From assembly GCA_002633025.1 (NCBI GenBank), contig NMRB01001265.1:63806-127805 (forward strand): a DNA stretch of 64,000 nt, in the 5' to 3' direction. A model generated the notes under the pieces. It ran no database searches. It was given only the letters and a program-made list of their open reading frames with translations, and was not told the origin of the DNA. Below are positions 22,405 through 32,653 of the stretch, piece by piece. Source of the stretch: Notospermus geniculatus. Taxonomy: Eukaryota > Nemertea > Pilidiophora > Heteronemertea > Lineidae. Both the position numbers and the translations under genes were made by a program. How positions within the stretch are numbered: the stretch's first letter is position 1; each line of letters starts with the position of its first letter.

Positions 22405-22912
22405 TTAAGTCAATATCGACCTGGTATAAAATCATATTAAATGGTTTTCATTCGAGACTGTCTTTTCTACGGGAAAAATACGATTCGAGAATTGAGAGTG
22501 AATTTTTCCTATTCTCGGCATACAAATGCGTATTTAGAGAGCAAGTTTTCTCACGAGTTGTTAAATTGCCCTGATCTACGGCTTCGTGTGTTCAGCTGCA
22601 TTTCAAGGAGCGGTGACGTGGAGGCCGTGTTTAACCAGGCGAGTTTTTTAGGATTAAATACATAGTACAATAGCGGGAGTAAACATACATTGTAGGCCTG
22701 CTTCATTAGTGCTGATGTTCAAATACAGTCTTGCAAATCACTCAATATATCAACTGCTAAAGCAAAAAAATTAATGGCGTGTGATTTCTATTTAATTTGA
22801 CCACAGTGGTAGCAGGAAGTAGGCCTAAGTATCAGGGACAGTGATCACCTGGAACTGTGTAACTTAGTAGTACAAAATAGAGTTATCACAGTTACTTCCC
22901 CCTCGCACCAAA
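22405..22912. other. No feature recognised
   Basis: Short AT-rich spacer; nothing to report. Confidence 0.4.
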
Positions 22913-23251
22913 CTAGTTCTTGGTCCGTTCTTGAAAATGTTGCCGAACGGGCTCAAACTGTGTACGAACGGAGTGGACGTAGTGGTCACTTTTTACAGTC
23001 CTTTCACGAACTTCATGGACGGGCTCGGACGGGAAGGGTGCTCCAGAACTTCGAGACATTGGGTTATATGAATAAGGACTAGTAAATGCTTTTACTTGAA
23101 TTTTGCAATACATGCACTAGGCAATGCTGTACAAATCTGAAGTAAAAGCATTTGCTCGTCTTTATTCATATGACCCATTATTTGGCCAACGTTACACGTT
23201 CTAGCCCGTTTTACGATTTTTTAGGACGGGGCAGGACGTTTTGAGAACTAG
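22913..23251. mobile_element. CTAGTTCT-ended element, full copy with nested hairpin
   Basis: Ends CTAGTTCT (22913) and AGAACTAG (ending at 23251). It shares TGTTGCCGAACGGGCTCAAA, GGACGGGCTCGGACGGGAAG and CGTTTTACGATTTTTTAGGA with two copies at 31461-31595 and 31638-31870. A separate palindrome (23058-23180) interrupts it. No transposase frame; a non-autonomous DNA element is the best reading. Confidence 0.82.
23058..23180. mobile_element. Nested hairpin MITE (GGGTTATATGAATAA)
   Basis: GGGTTATATGAATAAGGAC..AGTAAATGCTTTTACTTGAA is mirrored by AAGTAAAAGCATTTGCTCGTC..TTATTCATATGACCC. It interrupts the element at 22913-23251 between segments that are contiguous in the 31638-31870 copy. Confidence 0.82.
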
Positions 23252-23274
23252 GCCTACTTTAGTGTGACAGTACC

Positions 23275-23865
23275 TTACAACTGAACATGTTCCACCTGAT
23301 TGCGATACATGTATTTTCGAATACTATATATTGGAAGGCAAAATTTCCTTTTATTTGCGAAAGCCTCCTGTCTGTATTTCTGACGCGGGATTCGAATAAG
23401 AAAATCAAACCTGATGAAGTACAATGGATATAAAGATGATTGCACAGGCTCCCTGAAAATTTCCTGCGTTAAAAAAGTTATCAATCGATGAAGCAATACC
23501 GTATGACATATTTTTGTTCTGATTGAAAAGCGATGATAATATCTTGGCGAGGTAAATGTGACAACGAAACAAAAAGATTGTTTGCAGACGATGTTGAAGA
23601 GTAAATCTAAATAAATTATTCTGTGATAATCAACAAAGTCCTCGAAATGTATCTGCCGTATCTCAAAGGTTTCATGCTTAATCCCAAATAAAAAAAAAAC
23701 AACAACATTTATTTTATCCTCATACTGCTTGTGGATGCCTCGGGGATTATGCAAAATGTTATAAATATTAACCAGCACTCTATTTTTGATTGTATTTGTT
23801 TGTTTTACAGTATGTTTACCCGAAGGAATTCTTTGATCATCATGCATTAAAAGCATGCTACACAA
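23275..23865 (-). CDS. Unassigned 196-codon open frame
   Basis: The longest non-repetitive open frame in the window, in AT-rich sequence where stops should be frequent. The putative protein is rich in H, R, Y, F and I and has no motif I recognise (RYYHRF, FTSPRYYHRF and FRFDFLIRI-like stretches only). It starts with a TTG/ATG near 23853-23865 and shows no signal peptide, zinc finger or splice-like edges. It could be a lineage-specific gene, part of a transposon, or chance. Confidence 0.2.
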   Translation of the reverse strand: MCSMLLMHDDQRIPSGKHTVKQTNTIKNRVLVNIYNILHNPRGIHKQYEDKINVVVFFLFGIKHETFEIRQIHFEDFVDYHRIIYLDLLFNIVCKQSFCFVVTFTSPRYYHRFSIRTKICHTVLLHRLITFLTQEIFREPVQSSLYPLYFIRFDFLIRIPRQKYRQEAFANKRKFCLPIYSIRKYMYRNQVEHVQL

Positions 23866-24084
23866 AAAATATGACCTTAAAACTTTTCTAGAGGGGTTAA
23901 ACTAAGTCTGTGTTTTGACTTGGAGTCTGGAAATAAATAATCAGCGTAAGATCTTGTTGATGAAACGATTCATTAAATTTTAATGTCTGGTGATCAACGC
24001 CCAGTCTACCCGCAAGCGTTATGAACTACTGATAGATGAAACAGCAGACTTGGAGAAAANNTCTAGAGTTTCAGATTGTAAAGT

Positions 24085-24150
24085 TCCACTTGAAAAAGAC
24101 CCCGGTTGGGGTCGAAAATTCGTGAATTCTGGAGATTGACTTCTTGCTTA
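24085..24150 (+). repeat. GACCCCGGTTGGGGTCGAAA module, degraded copy
   Basis: Stem-loop GACCCC-GGTT-GGGGTC followed by GAAAATTCGTGAATTCTGG. The same module occurs inverted at 25396-25460, 54505-54550 and 61233-61275, and direct at 54650-54700. Here the upstream CTGAAGA is mutated to TTGAAAA. Confidence 0.75.
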
Positions 24151-24209
24151 TTATCTATTTGTCTTGCCATTCTATATTCTGTTGCTTATGCCTGTAGCGA
24201 TTGTCTTAA

Positions 24210-24366
24210 GTGAGTTTAAGAAACCAAGCGTTAACGCTAACGCTAACGCTAATTACGTCAAAATGACGTCACCCCCAGAAGAAATACAACGAATTCATTC
24301 GATGTGACGTCAAAATGATGTCATTAACGTTAGCGTTAGCGTTAACTTATAGTTTCTTAAACTCAC
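24210..24366. mobile_element. Foldback MITE with GTTAGC/GCTAAC hexamers
   Basis: GTGAGTTTAAGAAAC on the left is mirrored by GTTTCTTAAACTCAC on the right. The arms carry GTTAACGCTAACGCTAACGC and ACGTTAGCGTTAGCGTTAAC, then TGACGTCA-containing inner arms. 157 bp, no coding. Confidence 0.9.
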
Positions 24367-24431
24367 TAATACTAATGCAGGTATTACTAAATTCATTCCC
24401 ATCTTTTCGGGCATCGCTTACGCTCGCCTCC

Positions 24432-24640
24432 ACTGTTTAGTTGGCCATTGGTATAAGCCCATTAAACACTGGCATGATTGGTGCCAAAAGTGAAAGATCA
24501 TCAATAGACGGCGCTGTTTGACGAGGGATCAAATCATAAGCCATCATCATAGGTTTAACCGACGCCGCCGTAACACACTTTCTGATTGGCTGAGATACGT
24601 GTACAAAATGTACACTGTGTATTCATACTTTTTTCGATTC
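24432..24640 (-). repeat. Dispersed GACGGCG repeat, copy 1 (inverted)
   Basis: Reverse complement matches 34020-34310 and 58180-58440: GTACATTTTGTAC, CAGCCAATCAGAAAGTGTGT, GACGGCGTC-like, GCGCCGTCTATTGATGAT and CACTTTTGG. This copy lacks the left ACTGCTTCAGTT portion. The lack of inverted ends points to a SINE or an unclassified repeat. Confidence 0.78.
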
Positions 24641-24980
24641 GAACGTCAACAATATCAGCGTTAGTTTGCAGACATGTACCTGGTTGACCTGCGTCTGCTG
24701 TCGTTATCAAGAATGATTGCAAAAGCGACGCAATGACGAAGCGATTTTTTCACCTCTAAGGGTAGTATTGATAACGCGCACATCTGTTACAGTGATGAGA
24801 CTCCAATGATCGAGGGAGGCATTCACTCTCTATCTATCAACGTATAATTGGTGTCTAACTCTGTCAGGAGGAGACAATGCACTTGCTGTAAACAAACATA
24901 TGCTGCTGTGTGTCTGTCTCCTATCGATCTTTATAAGTGGTCGAGGTGCTGCTCTTGGCCATCCTCGCTACAACTGTATA

Positions 24981-25602
24981 CAGCTCTGGAAAAAAATTAT
25001 TAGACCACCTCCTGTCATTACCACTCATTTCCCTTTAGATAAGTCCCACAAAAAGCCTTATTCACCCATTTATGCCGCATTGTGTTGCAGTATACATGTA
25101 CTTACTACATGTACCTTGTACAAAGAGGGCTTCAGTTGTATCATAAAGTCCCGAAGATGCTTTAAACGCTGCTCGCAGAAATTTGGTTTGATTAGAAGCG
25201 ATGCAAAATGGACAGCTGCCGACACAGTAAATGTACGCATTTCATGTCCTTCCTTTTAGTCTGAACTTTTGACAAGGTCCTTTTAACAGCTTCATTGTTT
25301 CTTCATTATGGGAAGTGAATTTCTATGTTTGATATTGTGTTCAAAGAAAGAGAAAGCACAAAAATTGACAATGATAAACAGGAAGTCAATTTCCAGAATC
25401 TTAGCAAATTTTCGACCCAACCGGGGTCTTCTTCAGGCTGGCACTTTCAAGTCGAGCTTTGATATTGTGTTGGTGAAGTTTTAGCAATTTAACCAACACA
25501 ATAAATCAGTACATACAGAATGACTGGAGAGTTTGTGGGATCCATTTTAATGGAAAATGAGTGAGCCAACCTGAGGTGGTTTTATATTTTTTTCTAGAGC
25601 TG
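24981..25602. mobile_element. Tc1/mariner-like element with TA duplication
   Basis: Left terminus CAGCTCTGGAAAAAAATTAT preceded by TA; the right terminus is its inverse, TTTTTTTCTAGAGCTG, followed by TA (25603-25604). CAGCTCTGGAAAAAATTA-type ends are known from widespread animal Tc1-like elements (general knowledge). The 119-codon + frame crossing the left part has no transposase motifs, so it is non-autonomous. An inverted CCCAACCGGGGTC module lies inside (25396-25460). Confidence 0.72.
25396..25460 (-). repeat. CCGGTTGGGGTCGAAA module, inverted copy
   Basis: On the - strand reads GCCTGAAGAAGACCCCGGTT then GGGTCGAAAATTTGC. It keeps CTGAAGA, the stem-loop and GAAA, a hammerhead-like core, inside the TA-flanked element 24981-25602. 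Confidence 0.75.
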
Positions 25603-25604
25603 TA

Positions 25605-26131
25605 GTTGCCTGTATGGAGTGCATGGTTGGAAGTCCAGGTACCCCCATTTGAAGTCATAGCAATCTTTCACTCGTTCATTTCCTAATTCCCTCCTGTTTA
25701 GCCATGACTGTCAAAAGCCACATGCGGGCAATTCCAATTAAATGTAATATTGCAGCTAACCATGAGTTATTGTGATGCGTCTTTGATGTAAATTGCCTTG
25801 ATAACTGAAAGGTAAAGTAGATACGATAAAATGCCAATTACTGATAAAATGACGAGGCATGCAATTATCCTTTATCGAGAAAAAAAATTGTTGGACAATG
25901 GGAAGACGGCAGTGCAATCCATCACTGGGATGCCGCGGATGCCTTAATTGATAGTGAAAACAGAACGCATTCAAAAAGTTAATCAGCGAGGATACATAAA
26001 TTTTTCGAGACAAATTACTCATAGTGCTATATGTGTTGTGGGACGGTTTGCATGTTGAAAGGGTTGCCGGTGTGATGGATCTAATGCCTCCGTTTTTCTG
26101 ATATCCCCCTGTATTGTTTGTCAGAGGAGTA
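25605..26131. other. No feature recognised
   Basis: AT-rich spacer without recognisable content. Confidence 0.4.
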
Positions 26132-26303
26132 AAGGTGCCTCTCCACGTGAGAGTTTTCTCACAGAAGTTGGCTCACAATGAGCAATTCACCATTATTTGT
26201 TTCCTCACTGCTTACGCTGGGACCAATGACATAAACATTTGCTCGCAGTTAAGTTGCCCAGAGCCAACTTGCGCAAGAAAACTGTCACGTCGAGAGGCAC
26301 CTT
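26132..26303. mobile_element. 172-bp hairpin MITE (AAGGTGCCTCTC ends)
   Basis: AAGGTGCCTCTCCACGTGAG..GAAGTTGGCTC is mirrored by GAGCCAACTTGCGC..GTCGAGAGGCACCTT. About 40 bp of terminal inverted repeat. It abuts the next MITE at 26303. Confidence 0.85.
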
Positions 26304-26620
26304 AAAGCTGACGTGACCGAACAAAAAGCCCCCATGATGCGACGAGCAAGAGAATTGCAAACGCCCTGCAGACACTTTCAAGCTTGAACCCTCAGACTTC
26401 AAACTTCAAGCTTGAACCCTCAGACTTCAATCTTCAAGCTTGAACCCGGGACTTACCAGAGGATGTTGACACCTCGAAAGCTCGAAGACAAATAAGGTGG
26501 CGCCCTCCTGGCGTCGTGGGGTATATCATGTTCTGAGCCTTCGTTTGAGGTGTCTGCAGGACGTTTGCAATTCTCTTGCTCGTCGTATGGGGGCTTTTTG
26601 TTCGGTCACGTCAGCTTTAA
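26303..26620. mobile_element. TTAA-flanked MITE with 72-bp TIRs
   Basis: TTAAAGCTGACGTGACCGAA (26303) is mirrored by TTCGGTCACGTCAGCTTTAA (26620); the arms continue through AAAAAGCCCCCAT..GCAAGAGAATTGCAAACG and CTGCAGACAC. TTAA at both ends fits a piggyBac-type TTAA target duplication. The loop holds three copies of a 28-bp unit containing TTCAAGCTTGAACCCTCAGA (26375-26450). Confidence 0.88.
26375..26450. repeat. 28-bp triplet repeat inside the MITE loop
   Basis: Three units built on CTTCAAGCTTGAACCCTCAGA; each contains the palindrome TTCAAGCTTGAA. Located at the centre of the MITE 26303-26620. Confidence 0.8.
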
Positions 26621-26749
26621 GGGTCTAGGTCTCTCTCGATTTCAATTCAATGCCGCTTAATCCGTAGAAGTATTGTTGGGGGGGCACTTTTCATCGTTCT
26701 TCCGATGAAAATTGGACGAGATTTCCTATTATTACGAGGACACTAAAAT

Positions 26750-26862
26750 GGAGTTTTCGCAAAGCCCGCGAACGTATCCTTTTGTTCGGTGGTGCTGTCC
26801 TCGTGGCATCGAACAATGGATTGAGCGTTCGCGTTGGCGTTTCGGGACTTTACGAAAACTCC
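26750..26862. mobile_element. Small hairpin MITE (GGAGTTTTCG ends)
   Basis: GGAGTTTTCGCAAAGCCCGC is mirrored by a right end whose reverse complement is GGAGTTTTCGTAAAGTCCCG. Imperfect, 113 bp, immediately before the 2.1-kb duplication. Confidence 0.6.
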
Positions 26863-26869
26863 CTACTAT

Positions 26870-28997
26870 TTGATAGATAAGACACAAAAATATTAAATTC
26901 TGAAATCTTATATATAAATGTCGGCAAATGGAGGATCTATTGACAAATAATCCGTCCGGAAAATCAGGGCGAGTACTCTCGAACTAAGTCAACCAGATTC
27001 ATTCATGGAAGTGGATGCTCGGGTTCTCACTTTCCTTACCCGCTTTGTAATCTCGTAAAATGGTGATCGATAGCAGACGGATCTGTTGATTTTCAGCGAA
27101 CACTTTCAAGATGGTCATTCATGTGAATTCTATTATGTAAATTCTTTCAAGTAGTTCATTGAATATATGTACTTTTGAATACTGACGTATTCCGTTTAGC
27201 TCTAGGTATTTGCTTGATTTTGATAATCAAGAGAGAGCATTTTTCATGTAAGGGAACAGATTTGCCTTTATCCAAACACGGGCGCTTCAGTGAACGGTTT
27301 TTAATATCCAATATCGTGTCGCCGATGGTTCTCCTTTGTTCTTAATTTTCTTTGCTACCAAACCCTCACGGCATGACACTAATGCACTCTATTCCCAGGT
27401 TCGTTCTGGTACACTTTGCATAATGCTCACTTGAGAACTATGCAGTTTTCTCCTCAATAACTGTGGGTTATGCTTCCGTTGTTCAACATCCATTTCTATG
27501 GCCAGATTCAAGCCTGGACAGCTACATTGTATACGCTGCCAAGCTGAAATGTTTGTGACTTGCCTGAAGCCTTCGTACGATGACCATGCAAAGTGACCTC
27601 AAAGAACGGCTATCCCTCCCCGATTCCTTGGTGTCGGTGTACTTGTTGTCTTCCTCCAGGTGAAACCCTACCCCTTCTTTCTCCAAGACCAGTTACGGGG
27701 TCGGATTGAGGTCCGTGTACTGTTCCTTTCCATCAACTGTGGCGTGGTTTCCTGTGGAACCTGAGAGTGAGTCGATGAAATAATTGTAATAAACGTGTCA
27801 ATTGTAGCAGCTATCCAGCAGGGCTTTGGTATCTTTTACCATTGTTAGACTACTCCTGTCCGGGCTTTCAGAAGTCCAACTGGCAAAGGGAGTGGATACA
27901 CACTTTTATGACTGCCAGCATTGACGAGGAGGCTAGATCATAGATGTAACCAAAGGAATCAAACATAAAGGTTCAGCTTACCAATTTAGCATTCAGATTT
28001 GCATTCTGACTCTTCCATGTGATAGGCAAGACCCTTCTGCATGTTTACTGCAGATTCTGCTGAATTCCGACTAGTTGATCTTATGGTACAAAAATGGCTG
28101 AATTAATGAGAACCCCACGAACGATGAGAGCGCAGGGTCATCTGTGTACATTTGAATAGGCTAGGGTACATTTGCACGTGGAACACTAATTGTGCTGAAA
28201 ATAGCTCTGTTATCCTGAGAAATGGTATTCAAGGCATCAACTTGGCAGATTCATGTACCCCACTACCGTAAAAAAGCTGAAGCTCATGCCTATTACGTAA
28301 AGCCAAAATTCAGGCAGTGAGAGACATCTGGTGGCAACACATGAAGTGTATCCCTCAGTTACTTCATCGTTCGCAGTTAAAACTTTATGTTTGATTCCTT
28401 TATGACGTAACTTCCAATATCGTCCGCTAGTGATAAATAGAGAGTTTACGAGATAGTCCCGATAACGGTAACACTAACGTTAACGTTATTTTTTACATTG
28501 CAAATGTACCAGCTGTACATCAGAAATAGTGTTAGCGTTAGTGTTATCGTTCGCGGGGCGATTTCTTAAACTCCCGGTTCATGGGAAGTAAACGCAACCT
28601 TGTACTCGTGGTCTTTATTGCATTTGCCCTTAACTTCACTGAATTCTCTGGATAAAAGTCCGCTTGGCTTGTCAAAGATTCATAGAACATGTGTTATTTT
28701 CCAAATTACTAGAATATTCTATTCTGTCACACTGACATTCATAAAAATAGGTGTCATGAAAAGAAAATGGTGTTAAAAAGATCAACACGTTCCAGAATGC
28801 CCGTGGGATTTGGCCAGTTCTCCATATTACGCCTATCACGTGGCCAGGTGTTATGTGGGCGTATTAAAGCTGCGTTCACACCTGTGAGTCTGCTTATCTT
28901 ATTGACGATATCATTAGAACCTTCTCGAATTCTGTCATGTCACTTCATAATCACACAGTTAGTTGACAGTGTTGCCTAATAATCAATAGGGATATTA
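26870..28997. repeat. 2.1-kb direct duplication, copy 1
   Basis: From TTGATAGATAAGACACAAAA to AATCAATAGGGATATT. It aligns with 29039-31306 at about 97-98% by eye. It contains one GTTAGC foldback (28441-28574). A potential coding stretch in copy 2 is interrupted here by TGA near 27593. No known protein family in either copy. Confidence 0.92.
28441..28574. mobile_element. GTTAGC foldback inside copy 1
   Basis: Arms GATAACGGTAACACTAACGT and GTTAGCGTTAGTGTTATCGT with outer GAGTTTACGAGA and TTTCTTAAACTC ends. Related to the foldbacks at 24210 and 30639. Confidence 0.8.
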
Positions 28998-29038
28998 GTT
29001 GCGCTTCCACTACAAAAAAGCCGGTATTTGTCCGCTCN
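28998..29038. other. Joint between duplicate copies, contains N
   Basis: Only 41 bp separate the copies. The N at 29038 directly abuts the first base of copy 2, which suggests an assembly join. Confidence 0.8.
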
Positions 29039-31306
29039 TTGATAGATAAGACACAAAAATATTAAATTCTGAAATCTTATATATAAATGTCGGCAAATGG
29101 AGGATCTATTGACAAATAATCCGTCCGGAAAATCAGGGCGAGTACTCTCGAACTAAGTCAACCAGATTCATTCATGGAAGTGGATGCTCGGGTTCTCACT
29201 TTCCTTACCCGCTTTGTAATCTCGTAAAATGGTGATCGATAGCAGACGGATCTGTTGATTTTCAGCGAACACTTTCAAGATGGTCATTCATGTGAATTCT
29301 ATTATGTAAATTCTTTCAAGTAGTTCATTGAATATATGTACTTTTGAATACTGACGTATTCCGTTTAGCTCTAGGTATTTGCTTGATTTTGATAATCAAG
29401 AGAGAGCATTTTTCATGTAAGGGAACAGATTTGCCTTTATCCAAACACGGGCGCTTCAGTGAACGGTTTTTAATATCCAATATCGTGTCGCCGATGGTTC
29501 TCCTTTGTTCTTAATTTTCTTTGCTACCAAACCCTCACGGCATGACACTAATGCACTCTATTCCCAGGTTCGTTCTGGTACACTTTGCATAATGCTCACT
29601 TGAGAACTATGCAGTTTTCTCCTCAATAACTGTGGGTTATGCTTCCGTTGTTCAACATCCATTTCTATGCCATGGCCAGATTCAAGCCTGGACAGCTACA
29701 TTGTATACGCTGCCAAGCTGAAATGTTTGTGACTTGCGTGAAGCCTTCGTACGATGACCAACAAATTACCATTCAAAGAACGACTATCCCTCCCCGATTC
29801 CTAGGTGTCGGTGTACTTGTTGTCTTCCTCCAGGTGAAACCCTACCCCTTCTTTCTCCAAGACCAGTTACGGGGTCGGATTGAGGTCCGTGTACTGTTCC
29901 TTTCCATCAATTGTGGCGTAGTTTCCTGTGGAACCTGAGAGTGAGTCGATGAAATAATTGTAATAAACGTGTCAATTGTAGCAGCTATCCAGCAGGGCTT
30001 TGGTGTCTTTTACCATTGTTAGACTGCTCCTGTCCGGGCTTTCAGAAGTCCAACTGGCAAAGGGAGTGGATAACGCACTTTTATGACTGCCAGCATTGAC
30101 GAGGAGGCTAGATCATAGATGTAACCAAAGGAATCAAACATAAAGGTTCAGCTTACCAATTTAGCATTCAGATTTGCATTCTGACTCTTCCATGTGATAG
30201 GCAAGACCCTTCTGCGTGTTTACTGCAAATTTTGTTGGATTCCGACTAGTTGATCTTACATGTATGATACAAAAATGGCTGAATTAATGAGAACCCCACG
30301 AACGATGAGAGCGCTGGGTCATCTGTGTACATTTGAATAGGCTAAGGTACATTTGCACGTGGAACACTAATTGTGCTGAAAATAGCTCTGTTATCCTGAG
30401 AAATGGTATTCAAGGCATCAACTTGGCAGATTCATGTACCCCACTACCGTAAAAAAGCTGAAGCTCATGCCTATTACGTAAAGCCAAAATTCAGGCAGTA
30501 GAGACATCTGGTGGCAACACATGAAGTGTATCCCTCAGTTACTTCATCGTTCGCAGTTAAAACTTTATGTTTGATTCCTTTATGATGTAATTTCCAATAT
30601 CGTCCGCTAGTGATAAATAGAGAGTTTAAGAGATATTCGAGAGGTTAAGAAATCGCTCCGTTAACGGTACCACTAACGCTAACGTTATTTTTTGCATTGC
30701 AAATGTACATGTACGTCAGAAATAGCGTTAGCGTTAGTGTTATCGTTAACGGAGCGGTTTCTTAACCTCTCGAGTCTCGATAACGGTAACACTAACGTTA
30801 ACGTTATTATGTACAGTACCAGCTGTACATCAGAAATAGTGTTAGCGTTAGTGTTATCGTTCGCGGAGCGATTTCTTAAACTCCCGGTTCATGGGAAGTA
30901 AACGCAACCTTGTACTCGTGGTCTTTATTGCATTTGCCCTGAACTTCACTGAATTCTCTGGATAAACGTCCGCTTGGCTTGTCAAAGATTCATGGAACGT
31001 GTGTTATTTTCCAAATTACTAGAATATTCTATTCTGTCACACTGACATTCATAAAAATAGGTGTCATAAAAAGAAAATGGTGTTAAAAAGATCAACACGT
31101 TCCAGAATGCCCGTGGGATTTGGCCAGTTCTCCATATTACACCTATCACGTGGCCAGGTGTTATGTGGGCGTATTAAAGCTGCGTTGACACCTGTGAGTC
31201 TGCTTATCTTATTGACGATATCATTAGAACCTTCTCGAATTCTGTCATGTCATTTCATAATCACACAGTTAGTTGACAGTGTTGCCTAATAATCAATAGG
31301 GATATT
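29039..31306. repeat. 2.3-kb direct duplication, copy 2
   Basis: Same order as copy 1. It is longer mainly because of an extra foldback unit (30639-30772) and small insertions (for example TGCCA at 29668 and ACATGTATG near 30258). An open frame at 29639-29938 (99 codons, ending VVSCGT) is intact here but stopped in copy 1; no homology is recognised, so I do not call it a gene. Confidence 0.92.
30639..30772. mobile_element. Extra GTTAGC foldback, present only in copy 2
   Basis: CGAGAGGTTAAGAAATCGCT is mirrored by AGCGGTTTCTTAACCTCTCG; the inner arms are GTTAACGGTACCACTAACGC and GTTAGCGTTAGTGTTATCG. It lies immediately left of the resident foldback (30775-30888), giving two back-to-back hairpins of the same family; copy 1 has only one. 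Confidence 0.88.
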
Positions 31307-31460
31307 GTAAGCTTTTTCGCCTCGGTGAGGATTTTCAATGCGCTGCTGTATGGAATCCAGTGCCCCCTCCTCCTGATGCCCGCTCGTAGGGCTGTTGTAT
31401 GTCACGGGATTGGGGCAAATTCATACTTCCTCACCGACCTATGTTGGAATTAATACCCCA
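31307..31460. other. No feature recognised
   Basis: Short spacer between the duplication and the CTAGTTCT elements. Confidence 0.4.
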
Positions 31461-31595
31461 TCACACTGATCTAGTTCTCAGTACGTTCTTGAAAATGTTG
31501 CCGAACGGGCTCAAACTGTGTGCGAATGGAGTGGACGTAGATTTTTCTACGATTTTTTAAGGACGGGGTAGAACGTTTTAAGAACTACAGTGTGA
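31461..31595. mobile_element. CTAGTTCT-ended element, internally deleted
   Basis: Starts TCACACTGATCTAGTTCTCA and ends AGAACTACAGTGTGA. Only the outer parts of the element at 22913-23251 remain (GAACGGGCTCAAACTGTG, TACGATTTTTTAAGGACGGG). Confidence 0.8.
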
Positions 31596-31637
31596 CAGTA
31601 CCTTAACCCCAAATTGAATGGTCCGCTTGAGGTACTT

Positions 31638-31870
31638 TCACACTGAAGAAGTTCTCAAACGTCCTGCCCCGTCCTAAAAAATCGTAAAACGGGCTAGAAC
31701 GTGTATTGGCAAAATAATGCCTCGAATTTCTGGAGCACGCTTCCCGTCCGAGCCCGTCCATGAAGTTTGTAAAAAAGACCGTAAAAAGTTGTCCCCCTTC
31801 GTCCACTCCGCACACAATTTGTGGACCCCGTTCGGCAACATTTTCAAGAACGTGCTGAGAACTAGATCAG
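31638..31870 (-). mobile_element. CTAGTTCT-ended element, inverted copy
   Basis: Opposite orientation to the copy 43 bp upstream: TCACACTGAAGAAGTTCTCA on the left and CGTGCTGAGAACTAGATCAG on the right. It lacks the nested hairpin found in the 23-kb copy and so shows the pre-insertion state of that site. Confidence 0.82.
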
Positions 31871-32653
31871 CGAATTGTCTGGTGTCATCCTCGGAATAAG
31901 GGTATTAGATTCTATGACGCCCATACAACAAGGAGGCCGTTCGCTTCTCCGACTGCAATACAGGTTCACGACAGATCGTCTGTGCCAAGTTTCACTCAAC
32001 ACGATTTGGTGTCTTGATGTCTGAGTCGAACATGGCGATGACAAAGTATATCACGTCTGCGCAGCCGCAGATTCGAATGCGTTAATTATCGAACCTGTCG
32101 TCTGCTCAAATTACACCATAATCTTGTCGCCTTTGTTTGCCATCAAACAGAGTGTTGACATTTCGCCGTTCATACGCCCGTCGGTCTACTCGAGGCAGGC
32201 GGCTCAAGTCCCGTGGCAGATCACGTTTGTGTGGAGCCGAGTTTTTCTCCCATGCCCGTGTAATTGATGGTGTTGATGTCACACTTTGCGCACTGGCCAT
32301 AGATAATGTTCATTTTGATAGTTGCATTACGTTATCTGGCCTGGACCAGATGGAATAATCTGCAGACGAAATTTGATTAAATGTTCTGTATATGAACGTC
32401 TCAGCTTCCAAAAGCACCTCTAATCCGCCCTCCTAATTTAATTTGCCATTCAGCAAATACATGTACCTTATTTTCTGCCAAGACAGTCGACTGCATTGTA
32501 AACAAACAGGAAGATGAACATTATTGGCTTGAATGAAAGTTAAATTTGTCATTCCTCTTTTAATTCAATATGTCCACTACAAATACTACTAGTTCATCAT
32601 ACAACTGACAGGTGATCCAATTATCTTTTTCCACATTTGATCAGCAAATTAAT
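31871..32653. other. No gene recognised
   Basis: Open frames on both strands near 32106-32358 mirror one another and have no domain. Otherwise unremarkable. Confidence 0.4.

Noticed and set aside
24210-24366. Telomere-like GTTAGC repeats
   Set aside because: Only a few hexamers, arranged as inverted arms of a foldback, not a telomeric array.
24900-25259. 119-codon + frame with a hydrophobic start like a signal peptide
   Set aside because: It crosses the left terminus of a TA-flanked MITE at 24981, so the frame mixes host and element DNA.
29639-29938. 99-codon frame in duplication copy 2
   Set aside because: Interrupted by a stop in copy 1 and has no recognised homology; kept only as a comparison between copies.
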